48,278 bases of DNA. It comes from Bdellovibrionaceae bacterium UBA2339 (lineage in GTDB: Bacteria > Bdellovibrionota > Bdellovibrionia > Bdellovibrionales > JAMPXM01). The notes under the pieces were generated by a model that saw only the letters and a list, made by a program, of their open reading frames with translations, did not search any database and was not told the origin of the DNA. This document shows positions 8,467-18,381 of the stretch, in pieces (within the stretch, counting starts at the first letter, position 1; the number at the start of each line of letters is the position of its first letter). The position numbers and the translations under genes are program-made. Where the stretch lies: contig DDUL01000001.1 in assembly GCA_002344785.1 (NCBI GenBank), forward strand, positions 1 through 48,278, read 5' to 3'.

Positions 8467-10662
8467 TTAGGGCACAGGGCAGTTCATGTCTCTCATATGA
8501 TCGAGTAGCGGCATACCGCCTGGTGCGTGCTCCATCAGCCAAGCATCGTAAACAGACTTCCACTCCGAACATTTAGTCCGCTTCAACTTTGCGATTTCAA
8601 AAAGCTGCTTCCACAATTCTGGGCTAATAAATTTCGCCGGAGACCAAACCCTCAGCTCCTCAGATGAGCTTTGCTCCTCACCCACCATAGCATTCTGCCC
8701 ATGATTTTCATCAATGGAGTACGACTCATGATCCTCTGTGCCGCCCGCAACCTCTTGATCAGCGTTTTGTTTGCTCGGGAGATTACCCGAATACATCCCC
8801 TTGATCTCAGCAAGTTTCAATATTCCCCATTTTCTTGCGACTCCTAAAATAGCAGTGTCATTCATGTAGGGAGTTAGCTTTTCAGTGTCCGACCATTGTC
8901 CAAATTCTGTCGGAAGTTGAATCGTCGCCGCGGGGTCCGTGAGATAGCGTTTTGGCAGAATATCTAGAAGCTTATAGGACAACCTCTGTGAAACGACGAT
9001 GTTATAAATCTCTGAGTCAGAAAACTCGCGAACATCCAGTCTCTCTAAGCAATCGCGATTTGCGCTGGCCAACAAACGAATCAACTGAATCGAAAGCCTG
9101 CCAGAAAGCTTTGAATAAGGGCATCGGCCTACCGAATGTTTAGCGATCAACTTAACAATCGTTGTATCGAGCTGAATACTCGGATCAAACGCTTCAACCA
9201 AAAGAGGATTCTTCGTTAGCAAATTCGAGGCGAAGACTCGATCCCTCTTCAGTTTTTCCGACATTTTCTCCAGACATTCACGAGTCAGGCGATAATGCGA
9301 ACGCAACAGTAGCTCTCGATCCGATGAGTTAACCGCGACGATGTTTTCACAAGATGCGTAAATACCAGCATACTGTCGCATGCGAGGATCCTCGCGCGTT
9401 TCCTGAGGCGCAATGTGATAGAAATCGACCATCTGTTTCATTAAGGATTCAATGAGGGACCAATCTGAGCGAATCATGACTGGCAATCGACCGTAGAGTT
9501 CTGACAACTTCCGACTGTTCCTCTGCCCGTCCGAGATCGCTTCCCTCAGGCGCTCATGGCTCACGAGAAATTTGTATTTATCAAAAGCCGCTCCGGCGTT
9601 GTCCCCTAGACATCTAAGAAATTCAAAAGGACGGCTTTTTGCCACATCGGCGCCAAACTTTTGCCAAATGACATCGATTTCTCCCTCTTTGCAGTTATCC
9701 AGAATGTTTCTGACAACCTCCGGATCATTGAGTGCACCCTGTGGAAGCGAAGCCAGAATGTTCTGATTGATTTTGCCACCCGGCCTTTCGGGTTCGATCT
9801 CCATCGACAGTTTAACGATCCGGGGCCCTAACAAGATCGCACGAAGCCTGCCCGAAAGTGGAACCGCCTTCTCCGCAAGTGCATCTTTGTAAAGCCGCTC
9901 AAGCGGCCGCGCGGCGAGGTCTTGCTGCAAGCGCAGGATAACCGGGCTTGGATCACCACCTCGGGAAAGGATAATGTCGAGCTCATTTAGTACGATGACG
10001 AGGTCTTCCATTCCGGGCCGAGGTCTTTCTTCTGATGCTTCGTAGTTGCTCGTGTCTGGAAACTTAGTGAAGAACCAGTTCTCAAAGATTGGATTTTTTA
10101 TCGACTTCTCCCAGGGCATTAGCGCAGGAGTTGCCGACATCGCACTTCTCATCGCCTGAAGTTTTGAGACCATCTCCCGGTTTCCAACGCCTTGATGAAG
10201 AGCCGAGAGGCGGTCCAGAATGTCGAGCTTAATCGATTGATTTTCGACGTCCGGATGCTCCAATAGTCTTTCCGCAAACTGAATCGCTGTAACCCGATCT
10301 CCCCGATACTCGGCATCCATGTATTCATTCAATGACTCCGACAGACTCACTTTTGAGGCTCCGAGATGCTGACCCAGCAACCAACCCCTCACATCTTCGC
10401 CAAGTAATTTGACCTCGGACCAAAGCCCGTCTTCTTTGACCAGACATACTTCGGAATTTAATTTCAACACGGCCACTGATTTCGCCTGAGCTTTCGCTTC
10501 TGCGCGTAATTTAACTGAGGCACCAACAGTATATAGGATAGAGGCGCAGAGCCCTTTTTTGTCGGTCGCGTAAGCGGATGATTGACAAATTAATGAAGCC
10601 TCACCAAAGACGATCAGCCATGTGGAAGCCGCACCAATCAGACGCCTCGTCAAAATCGACAC
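8467..10662 (-). CDS. Secreted SH3-domain protein, paralogue B
   Basis: A 731-residue protein with an N-terminal signal region (about 1-33). A bacterial SH3-like domain follows (about 38-100), with the pattern VGASVKLRAEA, then EVCLVKEDGLWSEV, then RGWLLGQHL; such domains commonly bind peptidoglycan or peptides. The remaining 600 residues are mostly helical. Short recurring Asp-Pro-x-x-hydrophobic segments (DPEVVRNILDNC, DPRMRQYAGIYASC) resemble a helical repeat of 40-50 residues, perhaps distantly DUF4116-like. It shares layout and many segments with the upstream gene at 10718-12820, so the two are tandem duplicates. It is followed by the vanW-like gene. Confidence 0.65.
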   Translation of the reverse strand: MSILTRRLIGAASTWLIVFGEASLICQSSAYATDKKGLCASILYTVGASVKLRAEAKAQAKSVAVLKLNSEVCLVKEDGLWSEVKLLGEDVRGWLLGQHLGASKVSLSESLNEYMDAEYRGDRVTAIQFAERLLEHPDVENQSIKLDILDRLSALHQGVGNREMVSKLQAMRSAMSATPALMPWEKSIKNPIFENWFFTKFPDTSNYEASEERPRPGMEDLVIVLNELDIILSRGGDPSPVILRLQQDLAARPLERLYKDALAEKAVPLSGRLRAILLGPRIVKLSMEIEPERPGGKINQNILASLPQGALNDPEVVRNILDNCKEGEIDVIWQKFGADVAKSRPFEFLRCLGDNAGAAFDKYKFLVSHERLREAISDGQRNSRKLSELYGRLPVMIRSDWSLIESLMKQMVDFYHIAPQETREDPRMRQYAGIYASCENIVAVNSSDRELLLRSHYRLTRECLEKMSEKLKRDRVFASNLLTKNPLLVEAFDPSIQLDTTIVKLIAKHSVGRCPYSKLSGRLSIQLIRLLASANRDCLERLDVREFSDSEIYNIVVSQRLSYKLLDILPKRYLTDPAATIQLPTEFGQWSDTEKLTPYMNDTAILGVARKWGILKLAEIKGMYSGNLPSKQNADQEVAGGTEDHESYSIDENHGQNAMVGEEQSSSEELRVWSPAKFISPELWKQLFEIAKLKRTKCSEWKSVYDAWLMEHAPGGMPLLDHMRDMNCPVP

Positions 10663-10717
10663 AATCAGCCCTCCCGGGAGATCGAGGCATCAATGAAAAA
10701 AAATGACATGCCCGACC

Positions 10718-12820
10718 TCATTCCTCGGGCTTCGAAATAGATAAATCGCATCCAAAGACGCGGTTCACTTCCTCGAATGGAAACTCATTCCACTTTTCAA
10801 CAATAGAATGACCGGGAGGTTCGCCCAATCGGCACTCCGCAACCAATTCCTGCCAAGCATTACAACTTTCTCCGCGCTCCTTGGCTGCCTGAATCGCTTC
10901 GGACCAGTCAAACTTGTTCGTATTGATGAGGCAAAGTTGAAGATTGGCATCATAATATTCCTCAAGAGCGTGTTCTGATTTTATCTTTCCAAGCCTACTG
11001 AGACCGAACTTTGCGACGACGTTTCGAATCGTCGTCGAATTCGCGAAGCTGCGGAATAGTTCGTACTCCGAATTGGTCTCGTGACGCACTGGTAGGTTCG
11101 TCACAATTAATGGATCATCCCAGAAGCGTTTGGGCAGCTGTGCGAGCAGCTGATAGGTCAGTTTGGAATCTAGAACACTACGGTAGACTTGCGGATCATC
11201 AAAGTGATGCGGCTGAAGGCCTACACGACAATCTTGAATGGACTCGGCCAATCTCCTGACTTCTTTGATTCCCATTTCCATTGGGATCTTCTTGAAGGGA
11301 CAGTTCGGGTGGTAGCGAAGATTCACCAGTAGGTTGATCATTCTAGGATCAATCTGAAACTTCACATCAAACGAAGTCACGAGATCTGGACGCCGGCCCA
11401 CGGCCCAAGTTGCAAAATTGAAGTCACTCTTCAGCTTCGGGTGAACTTTTTTGAGACATGCCTCGGTAGGAAATGCGGCGGCACGCTTGAGCAATTCTTC
11501 GTCTTTGGAGTCCGCGGAAACAATGCTCTCGCAGGAACTCCACTTTGCCGCATAATCTCTCATCCTCGCAGTGGACCTTATAGCTACAGGCAAGGAAGTG
11601 TGGATGTCTGCGCCAAACGACATCAGTCGTTCAATAATTTTAGGATCCGATCGATCCAATTCTGGAAGATGAGAGTAAAAGACTGCCAGCTTTTCTTTTT
11701 CAATGGATTTATTGTCTGTCAGATCAATCAAAACTACGACGCTCACAATAGAATTGAATTTAACGAGAAGGGCGCTTAGATCTTCAGCGCTCGAGCATCG
11801 GACCACGTGTATGTAGTGAGTTCGTACGTGCTTTTCAGAAAGCAATTTCCAAATCGGACTCAGGTCCCCCGATTCACAACTCTCCATGATAGTTTGAATG
11901 ATCTCGGGCCGATTGACCAATTTGCTTGTAAGCGCCGATACAACAGGTCCATTGAGCCCCCGCTCGTTTCTGTTCGGCAACACGAATCGAATCAGCTTCG
12001 GATCATGAAGTTTCGGCCTCAATTTCACAAAGGCGGCGGGGGCATTTGGACTGAATGCTATATGATACAATTTGGCGAAAAATCTGGGGTGCTGGTATGC
12101 AATTGTGTTTAACACGCGAAGGTATTCTTCGTCTGATTTCCTGACTCTTTCGAGCTCATCAAAAACTAAGATGAGGTCATTCTGCGCCCAATGAGTTGCA
12201 AAATGTTCCGCTTCATATTGGCTTGATCCTTCGAATGTATGATAGAACCAGTGACCAAAGAGACTGGACTGAGAGTGATAATCTTGAGACTCCGACTCTA
12301 AGGGTGCGCCTCTCATTGATCGAATTGATGCAGCCTTCTTTTTATTTCCTAACTTCGAATGATAATTCACAAGTCGGTCGATTAGGTCTTGACGAACTTC
12401 GCTCTCACTCAACTTTTCGAAATCCAACAATCGCTCGGCGATTTGAATTGCAGAATGAAGATCGTTTTTGCCCTCAGCCTTAAACAGCGCAAGAACGAGT
12501 TCTACAGTTTCCGTGTATTTTACTGACAGAAATTGTGATGGGATCCATCCAGTCGCAGACAGGCTCCTCATCCTGATCTCGCTCCACTCCCCCTGTTGCC
12601 TTTGGAGACAAACTTCCTGATTGAACTTCAGAATCAAAATGACCTTGGACGCAGGATCAGCCGATTCACGCAGCCGAACTCCCGATCCTGAAACAAACTT
12701 CACAGCCGAACATCTCGGTGTGGTGTCCGAAGGCAGGCTCTCAGCGACACGCATATCAAGCCATGTAGCCAAAATCATGATCGGTCCAATGAGATTCAGA
12801 ATGGATCTTCTCGTTCGCAT
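10718..12820 (-). CDS. Secreted SH3-domain protein, paralogue A
   Basis: A 700-residue paralogue of the next gene in the operon. A signal peptide (about 9-28) is followed by an SH3-like domain (about 40-100: GSGVRLRESADPASKVI, then EVCLQRQQGEWSEI, then GWIPSQFLSV). The long helical remainder has the same landmark segments as paralogue B: SAIQIAERLLDFE against TAIQFAERLLEHP, RMRDYAAKWSSCESIV against RMRQYAGIYASCENIV, and YQLLAQLPKRFWDDP against YKLLDILPKRYLTDP. The gap to paralogue B is 55 bp. The function is unknown; an envelope role is inferred from the signal peptide, the SH3 domain and the VanW neighbour. Confidence 0.65.
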   Translation of the reverse strand: MRTRRSILNLIGPIMILATWLDMRVAESLPSDTTPRCSAVKFVSGSGVRLRESADPASKVILILKFNQEVCLQRQQGEWSEIRMRSLSATGWIPSQFLSVKYTETVELVLALFKAEGKNDLHSAIQIAERLLDFEKLSESEVRQDLIDRLVNYHSKLGNKKKAASIRSMRGAPLESESQDYHSQSSLFGHWFYHTFEGSSQYEAEHFATHWAQNDLILVFDELERVRKSDEEYLRVLNTIAYQHPRFFAKLYHIAFSPNAPAAFVKLRPKLHDPKLIRFVLPNRNERGLNGPVVSALTSKLVNRPEIIQTIMESCESGDLSPIWKLLSEKHVRTHYIHVVRCSSAEDLSALLVKFNSIVSVVVLIDLTDNKSIEKEKLAVFYSHLPELDRSDPKIIERLMSFGADIHTSLPVAIRSTARMRDYAAKWSSCESIVSADSKDEELLKRAAAFPTEACLKKVHPKLKSDFNFATWAVGRRPDLVTSFDVKFQIDPRMINLLVNLRYHPNCPFKKIPMEMGIKEVRRLAESIQDCRVGLQPHHFDDPQVYRSVLDSKLTYQLLAQLPKRFWDDPLIVTNLPVRHETNSEYELFRSFANSTTIRNVVAKFGLSRLGKIKSEHALEEYYDANLQLCLINTNKFDWSEAIQAAKERGESCNAWQELVAECRLGEPPGHSIVEKWNEFPFEEVNRVFGCDLSISKPEE

Positions 12821-12928
12821 GGACGGAGAGACCTCCTCAATAAGATCTCGAGATCATAAAGTCGGTTCCCAATAGGCCTAGGCAATACTGACGTTAAAAA
12901 ATCCCACACTCGACGGTTTTGACCCCAT

Positions 12929-13660
12929 TCAGGCCAGGTAACGCATATGCAAGCGCGACAGCTCCGTCTCCATTTCGGTCAACCAAGCCAGCGCGGTATT
13001 GGAATTTGACTGGGCCGGCCTTTGAAATCCAGCCTGTCGCATAGCTGCATCGACGAACGCCTCGTCTTGCCGGCCAGCAAGTTGCGCCAGCCGAACGATC
13101 ATTGCGTTTGTCATTTCGGCTGCAGTGAATTTTGTACTCCAAATCGACGACTTCAACCACTCTGCACGAAGCTCCTCAACAACACCCTGAACATAGAGTC
13201 GATAACGAAAGTCTCCAATCTTATCCCATAGTTCAAACTGCCCTGAGACGATGGATCGTGATGGAACGAAGGCCTGAACAGGTTGATTGAATGTGTCCAG
13301 ATAGAGATGCGAAACATAGGCCATCTCCGAGGCCTCGATGAATCTTTCATTGATTACGTTCGGAATGCCGACGTCCAAATAGGACCTTATTCGGTGATTT
13401 TCCAAAGCAAATCTTTCAGTCACATATTCGACTTCGGCCGAACTCGGAAATGTAAAGCCCTCTGCGAGGTCGGGTACTCCGCTCAATGCGCCCCACCCCA
13501 CCCGAGTCAATGCTTTAACTTTGGCTAAGTGATGTGCGTAATTGCGGTGAAGCGTCGCTGGACGTCGATCAATCTGCGGAAAGAGTGCCGTGAGTGCCGC
13601 TGCCTCCATGCCTGGACTTAAAATGCGCAGAGCAAACTCGACATGTGATTTACTGTCCAT
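12929..13660 (-). CDS. Unidentified protein with His-rich helical motifs
   Basis: A 243-residue, probably cytosolic, mostly helical protein. Its His residues are spaced suggestively: KSHVEFA near the start, HRNYAHHLAKVK (about 38-50) and VSHLYLDTFNQP (about 137-148). The last resembles the His-x-x-x-Asp elements of zinc-dependent phospholipase C-like or HD-type metal sites. I cannot assign the family with confidence. No signal peptide is seen. It lies upstream of the SH3 paralogue operon on the same strand, about 108 bp away. Confidence 0.45.
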   Translation of the reverse strand: MDSKSHVEFALRILSPGMEAAALTALFPQIDRRPATLHRNYAHHLAKVKALTRVGWGALSGVPDLAEGFTFPSSAEVEYVTERFALENHRIRSYLDVGIPNVINERFIEASEMAYVSHLYLDTFNQPVQAFVPSRSIVSGQFELWDKIGDFRYRLYVQGVVEELRAEWLKSSIWSTKFTAAEMTNAMIVRLAQLAGRQDEAFVDAAMRQAGFQRPAQSNSNTALAWLTEMETELSRLHMRYLA

Positions 13661-13780
13661 ACTTCACCACCCTGATCATAAACGTAGACTCGATTGATGC
13701 TCGCGCGAACTTAGTCCGATCCGGTCTCTTATCGACATAACGAATTTCGTTGGCCAGACCAATTCAGGTAACGACAATGA

Positions 13781-15505
13781 TTGTTGAACATGGAATCACT
13801 TGCGACAATAGAAACCCGACAATCAAGACTTGCCTCCCGACTCTCGACTCTACCGCAGGGGTCCATCTGGGCACTGATTGTTGCGGTCTTATTTAGCCTG
13901 AGTTTATGTTCGGCCTGGCCCGAATTTGACCGCCGATATGATTTGCCGCAAATTTTCTTTTTTTGGCTTCTCAGTCTCTGCCTATGGTTTCGTCGCGCAG
14001 TTGCTGAGTTCCATCGAGCCGAATGGTTCATGAGTGTCGGCGTCGCCATCGTGGCCGCTCTGATTTCAGTTCACTTCGAATTGCTTCACGAAAGCATAGT
14101 GCTCGCCGGAGTCCTCGCCGCGACCGCCTTTTTGATTTCGAAACTAAACCCAGCCGAGGGCCTCGCGATTCGAACTTCAGTCGTCGTGATCGCATTGTTC
14201 CAGTCCTGCTTGATGATTTGGGCCTCCATCATCGATCACTCGGACGAGATTGGTCTTCGAAAGCTCAATGGGGTTCCCGTTGGCACTGTTGGGAATCCAG
14301 ATTTCCTTGCGACAGTGATCGCAGCTGCGATCTTTTTTGCTTGGGAAAAGACGAATCGCCCGCTGAAGGCGATCATCATTGGTCTACTCTTCATCGGGCT
14401 GATCTTAACCAGAAGTCGCGGGACGATTGGCTTAGTTATAATCACATTGATGTGGACTCGAATTCCCAAGTGGGCACTTTGGGGTCTGATCTCCACAATG
14501 TCCGCACTCGTGATGCTCAATTGGGAGCGCTTCGCTGGGCGTATTCAACTTTGGTATATCTCCGCCATCGCAATTCTTGATTCCCCCATTTTTGGCCATG
14601 GCGTTGGTAGCTTTGATTCGGTCTATTTCAATAAGAACCTAGAAATCATGTCTCACGACGCGAAGTTTCGAAACCTGTTCGGTCCTTGGAGTTCTCAAGT
14701 TTCAGATGCACACAATCTCATACTTCATTGGGGGGTCGAATATGGAATTCTCGGCGCCATTGTCGCGACAGGCATAATCCTAGCCGTCCTATTCAAACTC
14801 AAATTCATCACAGCCTCAGACGGACATCTCGCTCGACTTATTGTTCTAAAGAGCCTCTACACTGTTGTGTTGATTTCGATTCAGTCGCTCGTTTTGTTCG
14901 CATTTGCGATTGGCAATCGAAGCCTCGATCAATCTAAATCGCCAAAGTTCAATCTTGGTCGAATGCTCATCGCCCTTTTTCTAATTGTAGCTGCAACACA
15001 CACTCTACGTGTTTCAATGACGACAGGCTTAAGTCTCCAAGCTTCACTTCGACTGCTTCAGATCGGCATTCCAGAGCTGTCTTTACGGAGAACTAAAGAC
15101 ATCCTCAATCAAAACCCCAAAGACACAAACGCCCTACTTGCCACAAGCTATGCCTATCTAAAGATGCGTCAATGTTCACACAGTAGCTATTTTGCCCTAC
15201 GTGCGACGCATGTGAGACAAAATATGGATGTCTACAAACGCGCCAGTCACATCCTTTTTGAGTGTCGATATTTTGAGGAATCTTTGGAACTCTTCGATCG
15301 ACTCCACGTTGTTTTTCCGGAGCATCGAACTACGACCATGAAAATCGCCTGGGCAAATTTTTTTCTCGGGAATTTCGAAATCGCCAGACAGATGGCTCAG
15401 AATGTTATCGAGATCAGCCCGAGAAGGGTGAGTTACTCTGATGAAAGAAATCTGAGAGAGGCACGCGACCTCTTGAAGCGAATTGCTCAGATTTCAGATA
15501 ACTGA
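13781..15505 (+). CDS. O-antigen-ligase-like membrane protein with C-terminal TPR region
   Basis: About 570 residues with roughly ten hydrophobic segments between residues 28 and 405. A large loop carries the O-antigen ligase/polymerase signature: GTVGNPDFLA, then LTRSRGTIGL, then GHGVGSFDSVYFNKN and VSDAHNLILHWGVEYGILGA. This superfamily (WaaL, Wzy, PglL) transfers lipid-linked glycans at the periplasmic face. From about 430 to the end the protein is soluble and helical with TPR-like repeats, a layout seen in some Wzy_C proteins. The start is uncertain: TTG at 13781 with AGG about 12 bases upstream, or ATG at 13790. Confidence 0.75.
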   Translation: MLNMESLATIETRQSRLASRLSTLPQGSIWALIVAVLFSLSLCSAWPEFDRRYDLPQIFFFWLLSLCLWFRRAVAEFHRAEWFMSVGVAIVAALISVHFELLHESIVLAGVLAATAFLISKLNPAEGLAIRTSVVVIALFQSCLMIWASIIDHSDEIGLRKLNGVPVGTVGNPDFLATVIAAAIFFAWEKTNRPLKAIIIGLLFIGLILTRSRGTIGLVIITLMWTRIPKWALWGLISTMSALVMLNWERFAGRIQLWYISAIAILDSPIFGHGVGSFDSVYFNKNLEIMSHDAKFRNLFGPWSSQVSDAHNLILHWGVEYGILGAIVATGIILAVLFKLKFITASDGHLARLIVLKSLYTVVLISIQSLVLFAFAIGNRSLDQSKSPKFNLGRMLIALFLIVAATHTLRVSMTTGLSLQASLRLLQIGIPELSLRRTKDILNQNPKDTNALLATSYAYLKMRQCSHSSYFALRATHVRQNMDVYKRASHILFECRYFEESLELFDRLHVVFPEHRTTTMKIAWANFFLGNFEIARQMAQNVIEISPRRVSYSDERNLREARDLLKRIAQISDN

Positions 15506-15588
15506 AACAACTGTGAGCCTCGCCCGGCGACTTGACCGCCCTCGAGACTTTGTACCTTCGATCCCTCCGCCTCACCTATCGGGCAAAG

Positions 15589-16014
15589 TTACCGATCACC
15601 CGCTGAGCTCACAATGAATCCCGTCTTACACCAAAGCACTCCGCGCGGCTCTGAGATCTCAAAGGCTCGAGGATTTTTGTCTTTCGTATCCCATTTTAGG
15701 ACAGAACTAGACCCAGGAAATGTCATTGCGGTTCGCCCGTGCGGGCTCTGCGCCACACTGAGGGATTCCCCAAGTAACGAGTGACTTCGAAATGATCTCA
15801 TTCCGCCACTTTCATTCACAATGCCACACAAAGGCATTGAACGCTTGAATTGGTCATACATGGAGCCCGTCAATGTGGTCTGACCATCGCCAATCGCAAA
15901 TCTCAACTGAGTTGCTTCTGGTGACCCTAAAGCTGGAGCAATGCCCACGAACGTACCCGAGACGGCTGAGCGAAGCAGGACTTTGATGAATTCCCTGCGA
16001 CAGATTGACTCCAT
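15589..16014 (-). pseudogene. Truncated Tat-signal protein, possibly a DUF1513-like remnant
   Basis: 141 residues. The start carries a twin-arginine-like signal: CRREFIK followed by a hydrophobic stretch and an ALG site. The mature part (SHSLLGESLSVAQSPHG, TFPGSSSVLKWD, GVLWCKTGFIVSS) resembles the first strands of a beta-propeller of the DUF1513 type, whose members run to about 350 residues. The frame stops abruptly after one blade. Beyond the TAA it remains open for about 30 more codons without clear propeller sequence. I read it as a 3'-truncated remnant. A small intact protein is the alternative. Confidence 0.45.
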
Positions 16015-16101
16015 TTCCCTACATCACCCAAATCTTGGTTCGTCGTCTACCCATCAAGGTACCTTGATCTCAAATTCAACCGTAGGACCTGTCCCCCTAA
16101 A

Positions 16102-16135
16102 CAAAAAAAGCCCGGGATTTCTCCCGGGCCTTTTG
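16102..16135. terminator. Bidirectional Rho-independent terminator after groEL
   Basis: The stem GCCCGGG/CCCGGGC with a six-base loop is flanked by a run of seven A on the left and TTTT on the right. It therefore works for the groEL transcript on the minus strand and possibly also for plus-strand transcripts. Confidence 0.85.
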
Positions 16136-16163
16136 CGAACACTTCGCGAATCGCGATCAGCGA

Positions 16164-17798
16164 TTACATCATGTCCATGCCGCCCATGCCGCCACCGGGG
16201 GCTGCGGGCATCTTGTCTTCCTTCTTAGGAAGCTCAGCGATCATCGCTTCTGTCGTGAGCATCAACGAAGAAACCGAAGCTGCGTTTTCGAGTGCCGAGC
16301 GAACAACTTTCACCGGATCGATCACGCCCGACTTCACGAGGTCTTCGTAAACCTCAGTGTAAGCGTTGAAGCCGAAAGCCTGCGACTTGTTCGAACGCAC
16401 TTTCTCGAGAACAACAGCGCCGTCAAGGCCAGCGTTGAACGCGATCATGCGCAGTGGCTCTTCGCAAGCGCGCTTGATGATCTGAGCGCCCCAGCGCTCA
16501 TGCTCGTCGTACTTCGAAAGATCGATCGCTTCCGATGCGCGAACCAAAGCGGTTCCGCCGCCGGCGACGATGCCTTCTTCCACAGCCGCGCGAGTCGCGT
16601 TCAAAGCGTCTTCCACGCGAGCTTTCTTTTCCTTCATCTCAACTTCCGAAGGAGCACCGACGTGAATCACGGCGACGCCACCTGCGAGCTTCGCGAGACG
16701 CTCTTTGAGCTTCTCTTTGTCGTAGTCGCTGGTTGTCTCTTCGATCTGAGCTTTGATCTGTGCAACACGAGCCTGGATGTCGGCCTTCTTGCCGTTGCCA
16801 TCGATGATCGTGGTGTTGTCTTTGTCGACCACAACACGCTTCGCAACACCGAGATCGGCCAAAGTCGCCTGCTCGAGCTTGCGACCCATGTCTTCCGAGA
16901 TCACCGATCCTGCAGTCAGGATCGCGATGTCTTCCAGCATCGCCTTACGACGATCGCCGAAGCCCGGAGCTTTCACGGCGCAAACGTGGAGTGTGCCGCG
17001 CAATTTGTTGACCACCAAAGTCGCGAGAGCTTCGCCCTCGACATCTTCAGCAATGATCAACAGCGGACGGCCTTGCTTCGCAACGCCTTCCAACACGCCG
17101 ATCATGTCCTTCATCGACGAGATCTTCTTGTCGAAGATCAACACGTAAGCGTTCTCGAGGATGGCTTCCATACGCTCAGCATTTGTCACGAAATAGGGCG
17201 ACAAGTAGCCGCGGTCGAACTGCATACCTTCGACAACATCCAACTCAGTGAGAGCTGTCTTGGATTCTTCAACTGTGATGACGCCTTCGCGACCGACTTT
17301 CGCCATCGCTTCCGACAACATCTTACCAATTTCAGGATCGTTGTTGGCCGAGATCGTGCCGACCTGAGCGATTTCAGTTTCGCCCTTCACTTGCTTCGAC
17401 AACTTCTTCAGCTCGTCGCGAACAGTCGCAACAGCCTTGTCGATGCCGCGCTTCACCTGAGTGGGATTGTGTCCAGCCGAAACGATTTTCACGCCTTCGC
17501 GGAAGATCGCTTGAGCCAACACTGTCGCCGTTGTGGTGCCGTCGCCCGCGTCGTCGTTCGTCTTCGACGCGACTTCCTTCACCATTTGCGCGCCCATGTT
17601 TTCAAACTTGTTCTCAAGTTCGATTTCTTTCGCAACCGACACGCCGTCCTTTGTGACCAGCGGAGCGCCGAAAGACTTTTCGATCACGACGTTGCGGCCC
17701 TTCGGACCGAGCGTGACCTTCACTGCATTTGCCAACACGTTCACGCCGCGCAGAATTGCCGAGCGAGCGTCTTCATTGAAACGAAGTTCTTTTGCCAT
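16164..17798 (-). CDS. groL: 60-kDa chaperonin GroEL
   Basis: A 544-residue group I chaperonin, ATP-driven folding cage in the cytoplasm. Visible are the N-terminal KELRFNEDARSAILRGVN, the nucleotide-binding motifs VTLGPKGRNVV and GDGTTTATVLAQ (with the catalytic Asp region), the GGGTAL motif near 415 and the C-terminal Gly-Gly-Met tail. The length is standard. It is the second gene of the groES-groEL operon (37 bp after groES), with GGGGAAA just upstream of the ATG. Confidence 0.99.
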   Translation of the reverse strand: MAKELRFNEDARSAILRGVNVLANAVKVTLGPKGRNVVIEKSFGAPLVTKDGVSVAKEIELENKFENMGAQMVKEVASKTNDDAGDGTTTATVLAQAIFREGVKIVSAGHNPTQVKRGIDKAVATVRDELKKLSKQVKGETEIAQVGTISANNDPEIGKMLSEAMAKVGREGVITVEESKTALTELDVVEGMQFDRGYLSPYFVTNAERMEAILENAYVLIFDKKISSMKDMIGVLEGVAKQGRPLLIIAEDVEGEALATLVVNKLRGTLHVCAVKAPGFGDRRKAMLEDIAILTAGSVISEDMGRKLEQATLADLGVAKRVVVDKDNTTIIDGNGKKADIQARVAQIKAQIEETTSDYDKEKLKERLAKLAGGVAVIHVGAPSEVEMKEKKARVEDALNATRAAVEEGIVAGGGTALVRASEAIDLSKYDEHERWGAQIIKRACEEPLRMIAFNAGLDGAVVLEKVRSNKSQAFGFNAYTEVYEDLVKSGVIDPVKVVRSALENAASVSSLMLTTEAMIAELPKKEDKMPAAPGGGMGGMDMM

Positions 17799-17835
17799 GG
17801 TTTCCCCTTACTTCAGTTAAGTTTCAAAATTCAGT

Positions 17836-18138
17836 TCAGTTGAAAACGCCGAGGACGTCTTCTTCGCGCATCATGAGGTACTCCGAGCCTTCGAGCTTCA
17901 GCTCAGTGCCCGAGTACTTCGAAAACAAAACTTTATCGCCAACTTTCACTTCCAACGGCAAAGTCTTGCCGTCTTCCATGATGCGGCCCTTGCCCGTAGC
18001 GACAACTTCACCACGCTGCGGTTTTTCCTTAGCTGTATCGGGGATGATGATGCCTCCCGAAGTTTTCTCTTCTTCAGCCATGCGGCGAACAAGAATGCGA
18101 TCATGCAGCGGACGAACATTGAGGTCTGCGCGTGCCAT
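17836..18138 (-). CDS. groS: 10-kDa co-chaperonin GroES
   Basis: A 100-residue heptameric lid for GroEL. The fold landmarks are visible: VRPLHDRILVRR at the start, the mobile loop KTSGGIIIPDTA, the turn EVVATGKG and VGDKVLFSKYSG. The first gene of the operon, with GAGGAGG immediately upstream of the ATG. Regulation: no CIRCE inverted repeat (HrcA target) is present upstream. A sigma-70-like promoter lies about 150 bp upstream. Confidence 0.98.
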   Translation of the reverse strand: MARADLNVRPLHDRILVRRMAEEEKTSGGIIIPDTAKEKPQRGEVVATGKGRIMEDGKTLPLEVKVGDKVLFSKYSGTELKLEGSEYLMMREEDVLGVFN

Positions 18139-18284
18139 TTTTTATCCTCCTCTTTCGAGATCAGGTTTGAGTCCGGTTCATAAACTGAATCAAAGTTGAG
18201 ACAAGTGAGTGAATCATTGGCGCGACGGCGGTGACCGCCGATCCAAAACAAAACCCACCGAAAGCTATGATGCGTTCGCTGGGC

Positions 18285-18312
18285 AATATGGAGCGCCCTA
18301 AAAATCTGTCAA
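18285..18312 (-). promoter_or_regulatory. Putative groESL promoter
   Basis: On the minus strand a perfect TTGACA (-35, plus-strand 18307-18312) is followed after 16 bases by CATATT (-10, 18285-18290, four of six matches). The distance to the groES start is about 150 bp. I found no CIRCE element and no clear sigma-32 box between promoter and gene. Confidence 0.55.
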
Positions 18313-18381
18313 GCTAGGAAGGTCAACACTGACCAAATCCCCTTAAAAATACGGGATTTTTCAAGGATTCAACGCATTGGG

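Noticed and set aside
16500..17843. A 447-codon plus-strand frame
   Set aside because: Antisense shadow of groEL caused by codon bias; groEL itself is certain.
18139..18284. Search for a CIRCE element before groES
   Set aside because: No TTAGCACTC-type inverted repeat found, so HrcA control is not supported.
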